Under the pieces are notes generated by a model. That model did not search any database, had not been told where the DNA came from, and saw only the letters and a program-made list of their open reading frames with translations. 64,000 nt of DNA. Origin: Kibdelosporangium banguiense (GTDB lineage Bacteria > Actinomycetota > Actinomycetes > Mycobacteriales > Pseudonocardiaceae). A program made the position numbers and the translations under genes. Shown here piece by piece: positions 1 to 9,107 of this stretch. The stretch is from NCBI RefSeq assembly GCF_017876405.1, contig NZ_JAGINW010000001.1, positions 6,833,203 through 6,897,202 of the forward strand. Reading direction: 5' to 3'. The number at the start of each line of letters is the position of its first letter. Position 1 is the first letter of the stretch.

Positions 1-3000
1 ACGCGCCTTTCGCGGTGTTGCGCGACGCGTACGCCGAACAGGTGCGTGGTCTGCTCGCCGGTGGTGTGGACGTGGTCCTGGTCGAGACCTGCCAGGACGT
101 CCTGCAGTGCAAGGCCGCGATCATCGGCGCCCAGCGGGCGATGGCGATCGAGGGGCGCGTGGTGCCGATCATCACGCATGTCACCGTGGAGACCACCGGG
201 ACCATGCTGCTGGGCACCGAGATCGGTGCCGCCCTGACCGCGCTGGAACCGCTGGGCATCGATCTGATCGGGCTCAACTGCGCGACCGGCCCGGACGAGA
301 TGAGCGAGCACCTGCGGCATCTGTCCAAGCACGCCCGGATCGGCGTGTCGGTGATGCCGAATGCCGGACTCCCTGAATTGGGCCCCAACGGTGCGGTGTA
401 CCCGTTGGGGCCCGAGGGCCTGGCGAAGGCGCTGGCCGGGTTCGTCACCGAGTTCGGCGTCCAGATGGTCGGTGGTTGTTGCGGGACAACGGATGTGCAC
501 CTGCGCGCCGTGGTCGACGCCGTGTCCGGGCTGACGCCCGCTGCCCGCCGCCCGCACATCGACCCCAGTGTTTCCTCGCTGTATCAAGCTGTTCCGTTCA
601 AGCAGGACTCCTCGGTGCTGATGATCGGCGAGCGGACCAACGCCAACGGCTCGAAGGCGTTCCGGGAGGCGATGCTGGAGGGCCGGTTCGAGGACTGTGT
701 GGAGATCGCCCGCGACCAGACCCGCGACGGCGCCCACATGCTGGACCTGTGCGTGGACTACGTCGGCCGCGACGGTGCCGACGACATGCGGCAGCTGGCG
801 GCCAAGCTGGCCACCGCTTCCACGCTGCCGATCATGCTCGACTCGACCGAGGTGGACGTGCTGCAGGCCGGGCTTGAGCACTTCGGTGGCCGGTGCGCGG
901 TCAACTCGGTGAACTACGAGGACGGCGACGGGTCGGACTCGCGGTTCGTCAAGGTGATGGACATGGTCCGTGAGTTCGGTGCCACCGTGGTCGCGCTGAC
1001 CATCGACGAAGAGGGCCAGGCTCGCACCGCCGACAAGAAGATCGAGATCGCCGCCCGGCTGATCGACGACATCGTCGGCAAGTGGGGCCTTGCCACCAGT
1101 GACGTCATCGTCGACACGCTGGTGTTCACGATCGCCACCGGCCAGGAGGAGTCCCGCCGGGACGCCATCGAGACCATCGCGGCGATCCGCGGTCTCAAGC
1201 AGCGCTACCCGGACGTGCAGACCACTCTTGGACTGTCCAATGTGTCCTTCGGGTTGAACCCGGCCGCCCGTCAGGTGCTCAATTCCGTTTTCCTGAACGA
1301 ATGCGTGCAGGCCGGATTGGACACCGCGATCGTGCACGCGTCCAAGATCCTGCCGATGGCACGGATTCCCGACGAGCAGCGTGAGGTCGCGCTGGACCTG
1401 GTCTACGACCGCCGGGCCGAGGACTACGACCCGCTGACCCGGTTCATGGAGCTGTTCGAAGGCGTGACCGCGGCGTCCAGCAAGGCCTCCCGCGCCGAGG
1501 AACTGGCCGCGCTGCCCTTGTTCGACCGGCTGCAGCGGCGGATCGTCGACGGCGAACGCAACGGCCTGGAAGCCGATCTGGACGAGGCACTGATCGAGAA
1601 GCCGGCGCTGGAGATCATCAACGACACGCTGCTGTCGGGCATGAAGACCGTCGGTGAACTGTTCGGCTCCGGCCAGATGCAGCTGCCCTTCGTGCTGCAG
1701 TCCGCAGAGGTGATGAAGACCGCGGTGGCGCACCTGGAACCGCACATGGACAAGACGGACTCCGCGGGCAAGGGCAAGATCGTGCTGGCCACGGTCAAGG
1801 GCGATGTGCACGACATCGGCAAGAACCTGGTGGACATCATCCTGTCCAACAACGGCTACGACGTGGTCAACATCGGCATCAAACAGCCGATCACCACCAT
1901 CCTGGACGCCGCGCAGGAACACGATGCCGACGTGATCGGCATGTCCGGGCTGCTGGTCAAGTCCACCGTGATCATGAAGGAGAACCTCCAGGAGATGAAC
2001 TCCCGGGGCGTGGCCGAACGCTGGCCGGTCCTGCTCGGTGGCGCGGCCCTGACCCGGGCTTTCGTGGAGAACGACCTGACCGAGGTGTACCACGGCGACG
2101 TCCACTACGCCCGGGACGCGTTCGAGGGCCTGCGGTTGATGGACACAGTCATGGCGGCCAAGCGCGGTGACGCGCCCGCGGTGGACGCCGAAGCGGTGGC
2201 GAAGGCAGCCGAACGGAAAGCGCGCCGGGAACGCGCCCTCCGGATCGCCGAGGCCCGGCGGGCCAAGGAGGTTGACGAACCGGTGCCTTCCCGCTCGGAT
2301 GTCGCCACCGATGTGCCGATCCCCGCGCCGCCGTTCTGGGGCAGCCGGATCGTCAAGGGCGTCAAGGTCGCCGACTACGCCGCGATGCTCGACGAACGCG
2401 CGCTGTTCATGGGCCAGTGGGGTCTCAAGGGTGTCCGCAAAGGACAAGGCCCGTCCTATGAGGAGCTGGTGGAGACCGATGGCCGGCCCCGGATGCGGGC
2501 CTGGATGGATCGCCTTGCCACCGCCGGCATCCTGGCGCACGCCGCGCTGGTGTACGGCTACTTCCCGTGCGTTGCCGAAGGCGACGACCTGGTGATCCTG
2601 AGCGAGCCGTCGCCCGACGCTTCCGAGCGGACCCGGTTCACCTTCCCCCGGCAGCCCAAGGATCGCCGGATGTGCCTGGCGGACTTCTTCCGCCCCAGGG
2701 AATCCGGAGAAGTCGACGTCGTCGGGTTCCAGGTGGTGACCATGGGCCAGGCGATCGACGACTTCGCCGGCCAGTTGTTCGTCGAGAACGCCTACCGTGA
2801 CTACCTCGAGGTCCACGGCCTGAGCGTGCAGCTGACCGAGGCGCTCGCCGAGTACTGGCACCGGCGGATGCGCCAGGAGCTGCTGTGGTCCACCGGGAAG
2901 TCGGTGGCCGCCGAGGACCCGCCGGACATCGAGGAGTTCTTCAAGCTCGGCTACCGCGGCGCCCGGTTCTCGCTGGGCTACGGCGCCTGCCCGGACCTGG

Positions 3001-3140
3001 AGGACCGGGCCAAGATCGTGGACCTGCTGGAGCCCGACCGGATCGGCGTGAAGCTGTCGGACGAGTTCCAGCTGCATCCCGAGCAGTCCACCGACGCGAT
3101 CGTCCTGCACCACCCCGAAGCCAAGTACTTCAACACATAG
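1..3140 (+). CDS. metH: Cobalamin-dependent methionine synthase, 5' end outside window
   Basis: Transfers a methyl group from methyltetrahydrofolate through cobalamin to homocysteine, giving methionine in the cytosol. The reading frame is open at the left edge, so the first part of the homocysteine domain is missing. Numbering from the first in-window TTG (position 15), the zinc-site cysteines are seen in GLNCATGP (about residue 88) and GGCCGTT (about 153). A pterin-binding domain follows (about 200-480), then the cap, the cobalamin domain with the DVHDIGKNL motif (about 600) carrying the cobalt-ligand histidine, and a C-terminal AdoMet-activation domain to residue 1041. About 1,040 residues are present against roughly 1,200 in the family. 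ahcY follows after only 10 bases, so the two methyl-cycle genes are probably co-transcribed. Identification is secure. Confidence 0.96.
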   Translation, partial: APFAVLRDAYAEQVRGLLAGGVDVVLVETCQDVLQCKAAIIGAQRAMAIEGRVVPIITHVTVETTGTMLLGTEIGAALTALEPLGIDLIGLNCATGPDEMSEHLRHLSKHARIGVSVMPNAGLPELGPNGAVYPLGPEGLAKALAGFVTEFGVQMVGGCCGTTDVHLRAVVDAVSGLTPAARRPHIDPSVSSLYQAVPFKQDSSVLMIGERTNANGSKAFREAMLEGRFEDCVEIARDQTRDGAHMLDLCVDYVGRDGADDMRQLAAKLATASTLPIMLDSTEVDVLQAGLEHFGGRCAVNSVNYEDGDGSDSRFVKVMDMVREFGATVVALTIDEEGQARTADKKIEIAARLIDDIVGKWGLATSDVIVDTLVFTIATGQEESRRDAIETIAAIRGLKQRYPDVQTTLGLSNVSFGLNPAARQVLNSVFLNECVQAGLDTAIVHASKILPMARIPDEQREVALDLVYDRRAEDYDPLTRFMELFEGVTAASSKASRAEELAALPLFDRLQRRIVDGERNGLEADLDEALIEKPALEIINDTLLSGMKTVGELFGSGQMQLPFVLQSAEVMKTAVAHLEPHMDKTDSAGKGKIVLATVKGDVHDIGKNLVDIILSNNGYDVVNIGIKQPITTILDAAQEHDADVIGMSGLLVKSTVIMKENLQEMNSRGVAERWPVLLGGAALTRAFVENDLTEVYHGDVHYARDAFEGLRLMDTVMAAKRGDAPAVDAEAVAKAAERKARRERALRIAEARRAKEVDEPVPSRSDVATDVPIPAPPFWGSRIVKGVKVADYAAMLDERALFMGQWGLKGVRKGQGPSYEELVETDGRPRMRAWMDRLATAGILAHAALVYGYFPCVAEGDDLVILSEPSPDASERTRFTFPRQPKDRRMCLADFFRPRESGEVDVVGFQVVTMGQAIDDFAGQLFVENAYRDYLEVHGLSVQLTEALAEYWHRRMRQELLWSTGKSVAAEDPPDIEEFFKLGYRGARFSLGYGACPDLEDRAKIVDLLEPDRIGVKLSDEFQLHPEQSTDAIVLHHPEAKYFNT

Positions 3141-3150
3141 GAGACCTGGA

Positions 3151-4602
3151 ATGTCCGCACGCTCGATATCGGCCTCGCCTGAGTTGGACTTCGCGGTCGC
3201 CGATCTGTCCCTCGCCGAGTTCGGCCGCAAGGAGATCCGGCTGGCCGAGCACGAGATGCCCGGCCTGATGGCGTTACGACGTGAGTACGGCGAGGCCAAG
3301 CCGCTGGCCGGGGCCCGGATCTCCGGGTCGCTGCACATGACCATCCAGACGGCCGTGCTGATCGAGACCCTGGTCGAGCTCGGTGCCGAGGTGCGCTGGG
3401 CGTCCTGCAACGTCTTCTCCACCCAGGACCACGCGGCCGCCGCGATCGCCGTCGGTCCCAACGGGACAGTCGACGCCCCCGCCGGGACACCGGTGTTCGC
3501 CTGGAAGGGCGAGACGCTGGAGGAGTACTGGTGGTGCACCGAGCAGATGCTGACCTGGCCCGGCGGCCGTACCCCGAACATGATCCTCGACGACGGCAGC
3601 GACGCGACCCTGCTGGTGCACAAGGGAACCGAGTACGAGCGGACCGGTGTCGTCCCGCCCGACCAGGAAAGCGATTCCGAGGAGTGGAAGGTCGTCCTGG
3701 GCCTGCTGCGCAAGACACTCGGCAAGTGGACCGCGATCGGTGCGGGCGTGCTGGGCGTCACCGAGGAGACCACGACCGGCGTGCTGCGGCTGAGCCAGAT
3801 GGCCGACGCGGGCGAGCTGCTGTTCCCGGCCATCAACGTCAACGACTCGGTGACCAAGTCGAAGTTCGACAACAAGTACGGGATGCGGCATTCCCTTGTG
3901 GACGGCATCAACCGCGGCACCGACGTGCTGATCGGCGGCAAGGTCGCGGTGGTCTGCGGCTACGGTGACGTCGGCAAGGGCTCGGCGGACTCGTTGCGCG
4001 GCCAGGGCGCCCGCGTCATCGTCACCGAGATCGACCCGATCTGCGCCTTGCAGGCCGCGATGGACGGCTACCAGGTCGCGCGGCTGGAGTCGGTGCTGGA
4101 CATCGCCGACATCGTCATCACCACCACCGGCAACAAGGACATCGTCCTGGCCGAGCACATGGCCAAGATGAAGCACCAGGCCATCGTGGGCAATGTCGGG
4201 CACTTCGACAACGAGATCGACATGGCCGGCCTGGCCAAGGTCGAGGGCATCCGGCGGGTCAACATCAAGCCGCAGGTGGACGAATGGGTGTTCCCCGACG
4301 GCCACTCGGTCATCGTGCTGTCGGAGGGCCGGCTGCTCAACCTCGGCAACGCCACCGGCCACCCGTCGTTCGTGATGTCGAACTCCTTCTCCAACCAGGT
4401 GATCGCCCAGATCGAGCTGTTCACCAAGCACAGCCAGTACGACCGCCAGGTGTACCGCCTGCGCAAGGAACTCGACGAGAAGGTCGCCCTGATCCACCTG
4501 GAGGCACTGGGCGGCGAGCTCACCGCGTTGACCAAGGAGCAGGCCGAGTACATCGGAGTGGACGTCAACGGCCCCTACAAGTCCGAGCACTACCGCTACT
4601 AG
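3151..4602 (+). CDS. ahcY: S-adenosylhomocysteine hydrolase
   Basis: Cytosolic NAD-dependent enzyme that splits S-adenosylhomocysteine to adenosine and homocysteine, feeding homocysteine back to MetH and relieving product inhibition of methyltransferases. The 483-residue length is typical of the bacterial form, which carries an insertion relative to the animal enzyme. Visible motifs are the substrate-binding SGSLHMTIQTA region, the catalytic NVNDSVTKSKFDN block, the NAD Rossmann loop GYGDVGKG, and the C-terminal KSEHYRY ending that closes the neighbouring active site. ATG 3151 follows a GGAGAC ribosome site 10 bases after the metH stop. A strong hairpin terminator lies downstream. Confidence 0.98.
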   Translation: MSARSISASPELDFAVADLSLAEFGRKEIRLAEHEMPGLMALRREYGEAKPLAGARISGSLHMTIQTAVLIETLVELGAEVRWASCNVFSTQDHAAAAIAVGPNGTVDAPAGTPVFAWKGETLEEYWWCTEQMLTWPGGRTPNMILDDGSDATLLVHKGTEYERTGVVPPDQESDSEEWKVVLGLLRKTLGKWTAIGAGVLGVTEETTTGVLRLSQMADAGELLFPAINVNDSVTKSKFDNKYGMRHSLVDGINRGTDVLIGGKVAVVCGYGDVGKGSADSLRGQGARVIVTEIDPICALQAAMDGYQVARLESVLDIADIVITTTGNKDIVLAEHMAKMKHQAIVGNVGHFDNEIDMAGLAKVEGIRRVNIKPQVDEWVFPDGHSVIVLSEGRLLNLGNATGHPSFVMSNSFSNQVIAQIELFTKHSQYDRQVYRLRKELDEKVALIHLEALGGELTALTKEQAEYIGVDVNGPYKSEHYRY

Positions 4603-4627
4603 GGGCCTTTATAGGGGTTACAACACC

Positions 4628-4660
4628 GAACGCGGATGTGCGCTCAGCACATCCGCGTTC
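4628..4660. terminator. Bidirectional hairpin terminator between convergent genes
   Basis: A perfect 14-bp inverted repeat starting GAACGCGGATGTGC surrounds a 5-base loop (GCTCA). It lies 26 bases after ahcY and 17 bases before the end of the convergent methyltransferase gene, so it can stop transcription from both sides. Confidence 0.85.
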
Positions 4661-4676
4661 GTGTTTCTCCCCATGT

Positions 4677-5561
4677 TCAGGGGTTGCGCGACAGCACGAT
4701 GCGGAAGTTGTTGAAGATCTTGTCCTCCAGGGTGTACGCGAAGATGTCCAAGTAGCGCTCGAAGCGCTGGCAGACCTCTTCGCTCGACAGCGAGACGGCC
4801 CGCTCCCGCTCGTCAGCGAGGTTGAGCAGCCACGCGCGGCACGCCTGGGAGAACGACTCGCGCTCGTTCTTGATCTCGACGATCTCGAACTTGTTGCCGA
4901 TCGCCTGGATGAGCTCGTGCGTGGGCGGGATGTAGCAGCCCTTGAACTCCTCGCGCTGCAGGAACTTGATGTCGTCGATCAGCTTGCGCTGCGGGACAAG
5001 CGGCTCGATCGTCATCATGTGCAGCACGAACCGGCCGTCCACTTTGAGCAGGCCCTGCACCTTCTGGAAGAACTTGCGGTACTCGTTGATCCGCTCCTTG
5101 GACGGCAGGCTGGACAGCACGAAGTGCTCGAGCGCGTTGACGCAGAACGCCGCGTCGTAGGGCTCGTCCGCGGTGTGGTCAGCCCAGCTCTCGACGATGA
5201 TCTCGACGTCGGAGTTGCCCTTGGCGTCCACCCATTCCTTCTGGGTGCGGCTCAGCGTGACGCCGACGGCCTTCTTCGCGCCGTGCACACGGGTGACGCG
5301 GTCGAGCATGGTGCCCCAGCCGCTGCCGATGTCGAGAACCTTGTCGGCGCCGGCCGCCTTGGCGTCGTCGATGAACTTGTCCAGCTTGCGGTACTGCGCC
5401 TCGTCGTGAGCCTCCCGCAGGTCCTCGCCCTCGTACCAGTACCCGCCGGAGTACATCATCGGTTCGCCCAGCAGGATGCGGTAGACATCGTTGCTGATCT
5501 CGTAGTGATGTCTGATGGCGTCGACTTCAGGGCTTCCCGACTTGTTCTCGAGCGTCGTCAT
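4677..5561 (-). CDS. CFA/mycolate-type SAM-dependent methyltransferase
   Basis: A 294-residue class I methyltransferase of the cyclopropane-fatty-acid synthase / mycolic acid methyltransferase superfamily. N-terminal HHYEISNDVYRILLG and MMYSGGYW match the family's ligand-proximal region. VLDIGSGWG (about residue 90) is the SAM loop, GVTLSRTQKEW follows, and NALEHF lies near the usual acceptor region. ATG 5561 is preferred over longer options because it opens directly into the conserved ENKSGSPEVDAIRHHYEIS segment and has AGGA just before it. It converges on metH-ahcY, which regenerate and detoxify SAM, but is a separate unit. Acceptor unknown: a lipid, polyprenyl or secondary-metabolite carbon are all possible. 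Calling it a true cyclopropane synthase would be over-reading. Confidence 0.8.
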   Translation of the reverse strand: MTTLENKSGSPEVDAIRHHYEISNDVYRILLGEPMMYSGGYWYEGEDLREAHDEAQYRKLDKFIDDAKAAGADKVLDIGSGWGTMLDRVTRVHGAKKAVGVTLSRTQKEWVDAKGNSDVEIIVESWADHTADEPYDAAFCVNALEHFVLSSLPSKERINEYRKFFQKVQGLLKVDGRFVLHMMTIEPLVPQRKLIDDIKFLQREEFKGCYIPPTHELIQAIGNKFEIVEIKNERESFSQACRAWLLNLADERERAVSLSSEEVCQRFERYLDIFAYTLEDKIFNNFRIVLSRNP

Positions 5562-5755
5562 TCCTAGACCCCATTTCCGTTGATCCGGTGGGCCCGTCAG
5601 GCGCCCGGATGTCGGTGATGAGGAAAACGCACGACTCACACGCCTCGCAAGACGTACGCGCGTGACGCGGTTGGACAGCCCCTGTTGCGCTTCTGTTGCG
5701 CCCCTTACTGTCTGTACATCCCACTATCGGCACGGCTACCGAAGCAGGAACTCGC

Positions 5756-6124
5756 TCACTGCTGCTGCTGCTGGGCGGCGATCGAGGCGCGCACCTCGTC
5801 CATGTCGAGTTGCTGGACCTTGCTGATGAGATCCGCCAGCGCCGGCTCGGGCAACGCCCCAGGCTGCGCGTAGACCACCACACCGTCGCGGGCGACCATC
5901 AGCGTCGGGATCGACGAGATCCCGAACGCCTGGGCCAGCTCGGTCTGCGCCTCGGTGTCGACCGTCCCGAAGGTCATGTCCTGGTGCTGCTCGGACGCCT
6001 TCTCGTAGACAGGAGCGAACATCCGGCACGGACCGCACCAGGACGCCCAGAAGTCGACCAGCACCACACCCGGGCCGTTCACGACTTCGTTGAAGTTCTC
6101 GGTCGTCAGTTCGACGGTCGCCAC
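5756..6124 (-). CDS. trxA: Thioredoxin
   Basis: Small cytosolic disulfide reductase with the canonical WCGPC active site in a FWASWCGPCRMF context and the cis-proline loop SIPTLMV. The GTG at 6124 is chosen because AAGGAG sits six bases upstream and the product then starts MATVELTTENF, as in related thioredoxins; a longer reading to 6142 would put that ribosome site inside the gene. At 122 residues it is slightly long, because a C-terminal extension ends in five glutamines encoded by CAG repeats, which is unusual. It stands alone without thioredoxin reductase nearby, as expected for an accessory thioredoxin. Confidence 0.93.
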   Translation of the reverse strand: MATVELTTENFNEVVNGPGVVLVDFWASWCGPCRMFAPVYEKASEQHQDMTFGTVDTEAQTELAQAFGISSIPTLMVARDGVVVYAQPGALPEPALADLISKVQQLDMDEVRASIAAQQQQQ

Positions 6125-6225
6125 AGTGATCTCCTTGTCCACTCGTTACCCAGGACAACCAAGACGGCGCCCGAAATGTTCCGGCCGGCCGAGTGAGTGG
6201 GGAGAGCAACAGCGGGGCGCGTGAC

Positions 6226-6969
6226 CTATTCGGTCTCGCTCGCCTGCTTCTGGTTCGCCTTGGCCTTCGCCTTCAGCGAGCTCATCCGCAGGTTGAGCAT
6301 CTCCACGGCGATGGAGAAGGCGATCGGGCCGTAGATGTATCCCTTGGAGATGTGCGCGTCGAGGCCTTCGGCGACCAGGCTGGCGCCGATCAGCACCAGG
6401 AAGGCCAGGGCGAGCATCTTCACCGTCGGGTGGCGTTGCACGAAACCGGCGATCGCGCCGGCCGACACCAGCATGATGACCATGGACACGACCACGGCGG
6501 CGATCATCACCGCCAGTTCGTCGACCATGCCGACGGCCGTGATCACCGAGTCCAGCGAGAACACGATGTCCAGCAGCACGATCTGGAAGATCACCGCGCG
6601 GAAGGACACCGCCGTACGGGCCTTGCTCTCCTGCGCGCCCTCCAGCGTCTGGTGGATCTCGTGAACGGCCTTCACCAGCAGGAATATCCCGCCGGCGAGC
6701 AGGATCAGGTCCCGGCCGGATATCTCGTGGCCGAACACCGTGAACAGCGGCGCGGTCAGGCCCACCACCCACGACAGCGCCGCCAGCAGCAACAGCCGGG
6801 TGATCAGCGCCAGGCTCAGGCCGATGGTCCGGGCCTTCTTGCGCTGCTCGGGCGGCAGCCGGTCGGACAGGATCGAGATGAACACCAGGTTGTCGATACC
6901 GAGGACGATCTCCAGCAGCAGCAGCGTCAGGAACGCCACCCAGATCGCGGGGTCGGTGATCCACTCCAC
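6226..6969 (-). CDS. TerC family integral membrane protein
   Basis: A 247-residue polytopic membrane protein of the TerC / YceF family, proposed to move metal ions (manganese in several bacteria) or to assist tellurite resistance. About seven hydrophobic segments are visible, with the two family signatures containing acidic residues in the membrane: LEIVLGIDNLVFIS near the N-terminus and LLDIVFSLDSVITAVG in the middle, plus an N-proximal RLPPEQRKKAR loop. GTG 6969 is chosen because GAGAGG lies seven bases upstream; an in-frame GTG two codons earlier is too close. The C-terminal tail is basic and cytoplasmic. Neighbours give no functional hint. Confidence 0.92.
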   Translation of the reverse strand: MEWITDPAIWVAFLTLLLLEIVLGIDNLVFISILSDRLPPEQRKKARTIGLSLALITRLLLLAALSWVVGLTAPLFTVFGHEISGRDLILLAGGIFLLVKAVHEIHQTLEGAQESKARTAVSFRAVIFQIVLLDIVFSLDSVITAVGMVDELAVMIAAVVVSMVIMLVSAGAIAGFVQRHPTVKMLALAFLVLIGASLVAEGLDAHISKGYIYGPIAFSIAVEMLNLRMSSLKAKAKANQKQASETE

Positions 6970-7068
6970 GGGCACGCCTCTCGGTAGTCGCCTGGTCCCG
7001 ACCCAACCTACCCGACCGGCCGATCCATAGTGGACGACGAATGAGTCGCCCTGCGCGATGGGCGTGGC

Positions 7069-7746
7069 ATGATCTGCCGCGTGCGGGTTTTGCTGGTAGA
7101 GGATGACGAGCCGATCGCCGAGTCGTTGCGGCGCGGCCTGGGCCGGTACGGCTTCGAGGTCGACTGGGTCCGGACGGGCGCGGACGCGCTGGCCGCGGCG
7201 CCCGCGGAGCTGGTCCTGCTCGATCTCGGCCTGCCGGACACCGACGGCCTGGACGTCTGCCGGGAGCTGCGGGCCCGCGGTGACGTCCCGATCATCGTGA
7301 TCAGTGCCCGGGCCGACGAGGTGGACAAGGTCGTCGGGCTGGAGATCGGCGCGGACGACTACGTCTCCAAACCCTTTGGTGTCAGGGAAGTCATCGCCCG
7401 GATGCGTGCCGTGCTGCGGCGATCCAAGACTGTTCAAGCCGCCGCGCCCACGGCGGACAGCTATGCCGGTGGGCGGCTCGTGATCGACCGGCGGGCCCGC
7501 CGGGTGCATCTGGACGGTGCGGAGATCTCCTTGGCTCCCAAGGAGTTCGACCTGCTGGCGTTCCTGGCCGAGGAACCCGGTGCCGCGCTGACCCGGGAGC
7601 AGATCATGGAAGCGGTCTGGGACAGCAACTGGTTCGGCCCGACCAAGACCCTGGACGTCCACATCGGTGCGTTGCGCCGGAAGCTGGGTGACGCCGTGAC
7701 CGTGGAAACGGTGCGGGGAGTCGGTTTCCGGCTGGTCACGTCCTGA
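7069..7746 (+). CDS. OmpR/PhoB-type response regulator
   Basis: A 225-residue two-component response regulator: receiver domain (residues 5-115) with the acidic pair in LLVEDDE, phospho-acceptor aspartate in LVLLDLGLPD, and the lysine in DDYVSKPFG; then a C-terminal winged helix (about 130-222) with APKEFDLLAFLAEEPG and the recognition segment TLDVHIGALRRKLG. It overlaps the downstream kinase gene by one base, so the pair is co-translated. ATG 7069 is used, but GTG 7081 (VRVLLVEDDE) is an equally plausible start since neither has a clear ribosome site. The signal is not deducible. Confidence 0.93.
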   Translation: MICRVRVLLVEDDEPIAESLRRGLGRYGFEVDWVRTGADALAAAPAELVLLDLGLPDTDGLDVCRELRARGDVPIIVISARADEVDKVVGLEIGADDYVSKPFGVREVIARMRAVLRRSKTVQAAAPTADSYAGGRLVIDRRARRVHLDGAEISLAPKEFDLLAFLAEEPGAALTREQIMEAVWDSNWFGPTKTLDVHIGALRRKLGDAVTVETVRGVGFRLVTS

Positions 7747-9107
7747 TGAACCGCCGGCTTGTCGTCAGCTACGTGCTGCTGGTCGCCGTCGCGATCGCCG
7801 GGTTCACGGTACCGGTCGCGTTTGTCCTGACCAATCAGTTGCGCGGTGACCTGGAAACCTCTGTGCGCCGGGAGGCCGCCACCGCGGCGTTGCTGCTCGC
7901 CGCTTCGGACACGCCCTCGCGGCAGGCGTTGGCCCGGCTGGCCGCCGCCTACCAGCAGGAAACGCACGGCAAGCTGGACGTTCTGCTCGCCGACAGGGGC
8001 CCGGCCCGGCCGTTGCCGATGCCTGCCGAGCCGGATGACGCGGCGTTCACGACCGCGCTGAGCGGGCGGGAAAGCGTACAGTGGGGTGACGCGCCCGCGT
8101 TGGGTGAAGAAGGGCTGGTGCTCGCCCGACCAGCACGGGACTCGACAGGTGCCGTGGTCGGGGCTGTGCGGGTCAGCTATCCGTCGGGGCCGTTGAACGA
8201 ACGCCAGCTGCAGATCTGGGGTTTCCGTGCGGTGCTCGCGCTGGCCGTACTGATCGTGGCAGCGATGCTGGGCGCGCTGCTGGCGCGCCGGTTGACCAGG
8301 CCTTTCCGCGAGCTCAACCGGATGGCGCGCCGCCTGCGGGACGGCGATCTCGGCGCCCGTGCCGAGGAGACCGGGCCGACCGAGACCCAGACTCTGGCCC
8401 GTACCCTCAACAACGCCGCGGAGACGATCGACACGCTGGTCCGATCGCAGCGGTCCTTCATCGCCGACGCCTCCCACCAGCTGCGAACTCCGCTCACGGC
8501 TTTGCGGCTGTCGCTGGACAACATCGCCGACGGGTCGCCGGATCCGTTGGTGCGGGAGGACATCGAACTGGCCACTGCCGAGGTCGTGCGGATGAGCAGG
8601 CTGGTCAACGGCTTGCTCACGCTGGCGCGGGCCGAGGCCGCGGTGGGCACGCCGGAACCGGTGCGTGTCGCGGACGTGGTCGACGACCGTTTCGAAGTAT
8701 GGCGAGCTTTCGCCACCGAGCGCGGCGTCGACCTGCGCGCCGACCACACAGCGAGCCAGCAGGAAGTCCTCGTCAGCGCGGGCAACCTGGAACAGGTGCT
8801 GGACAACGTGCTGTCCAACGCGTTGGAGGTGTCGCCGGAAGGCGGGACGATCACCGTCCGGACGCACCGCGAGGAAGACGACCTTGTGCTGGAGGTCTCC
8901 GACGAGGGGCCCGGCCTGTCGCAGGCCGAACGGCAGCGTGCGTTCGACCGGTTCTGGCGCGGCCGCGGCACGACCGGGCCGTCGGGATCCGGTCTGGGCC
9001 TGGCGATTGTGAAACAGTTGGTCACCGACGACGGCGGCACCGTGAGTCTGGCCGATGCCGCCGGCGGCGGGTTGTGCGTCCGGATCTGCCTGCGGGCTGC
9101 CGGTTAG
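7746..9107 (+). CDS. Sensor histidine kinase
   Basis: Membrane sensor kinase of 453 residues, partner of the preceding regulator. Order: a first transmembrane helix at residues 5-30, an extracytoplasmic sensor of about 125 residues, a second helix near 160-182, HAMP linker (RRLTRPFRELNRMARRL), dimerisation/phospho-acceptor segment FIADASHQLRTPLTALR with the histidine, and an HATPase domain with NALEVSPEGG, DEGPGL and GSGLGLAIV. The start overlaps the stop of the regulator (TGATG). The small sensor domain has no recognised ligand-binding motif. This topology is common in actinobacterial PrrB/CseC-like kinases. Confidence 0.93.
   Translation: MNRRLVVSYVLLVAVAIAGFTVPVAFVLTNQLRGDLETSVRREAATAALLLAASDTPSRQALARLAAAYQQETHGKLDVLLADRGPARPLPMPAEPDDAAFTTALSGRESVQWGDAPALGEEGLVLARPARDSTGAVVGAVRVSYPSGPLNERQLQIWGFRAVLALAVLIVAAMLGALLARRLTRPFRELNRMARRLRDGDLGARAEETGPTETQTLARTLNNAAETIDTLVRSQRSFIADASHQLRTPLTALRLSLDNIADGSPDPLVREDIELATAEVVRMSRLVNGLLTLARAEAAVGTPEPVRVADVVDDRFEVWRAFATERGVDLRADHTASQQEVLVSAGNLEQVLDNVLSNALEVSPEGGTITVRTHREEDDLVLEVSDEGPGLSQAERQRAFDRFWRGRGTTGPSGSGLGLAIVKQLVTDDGGTVSLADAAGGGLCVRICLRAAG

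Noticed and set aside
3274..4590. A 438-codon open frame on the minus strand inside ahcY
   Set aside because: It is the mirror of a GC-rich real gene, full of His/Gln/Val repeats from reversed codons, with no domain or ribosome site.
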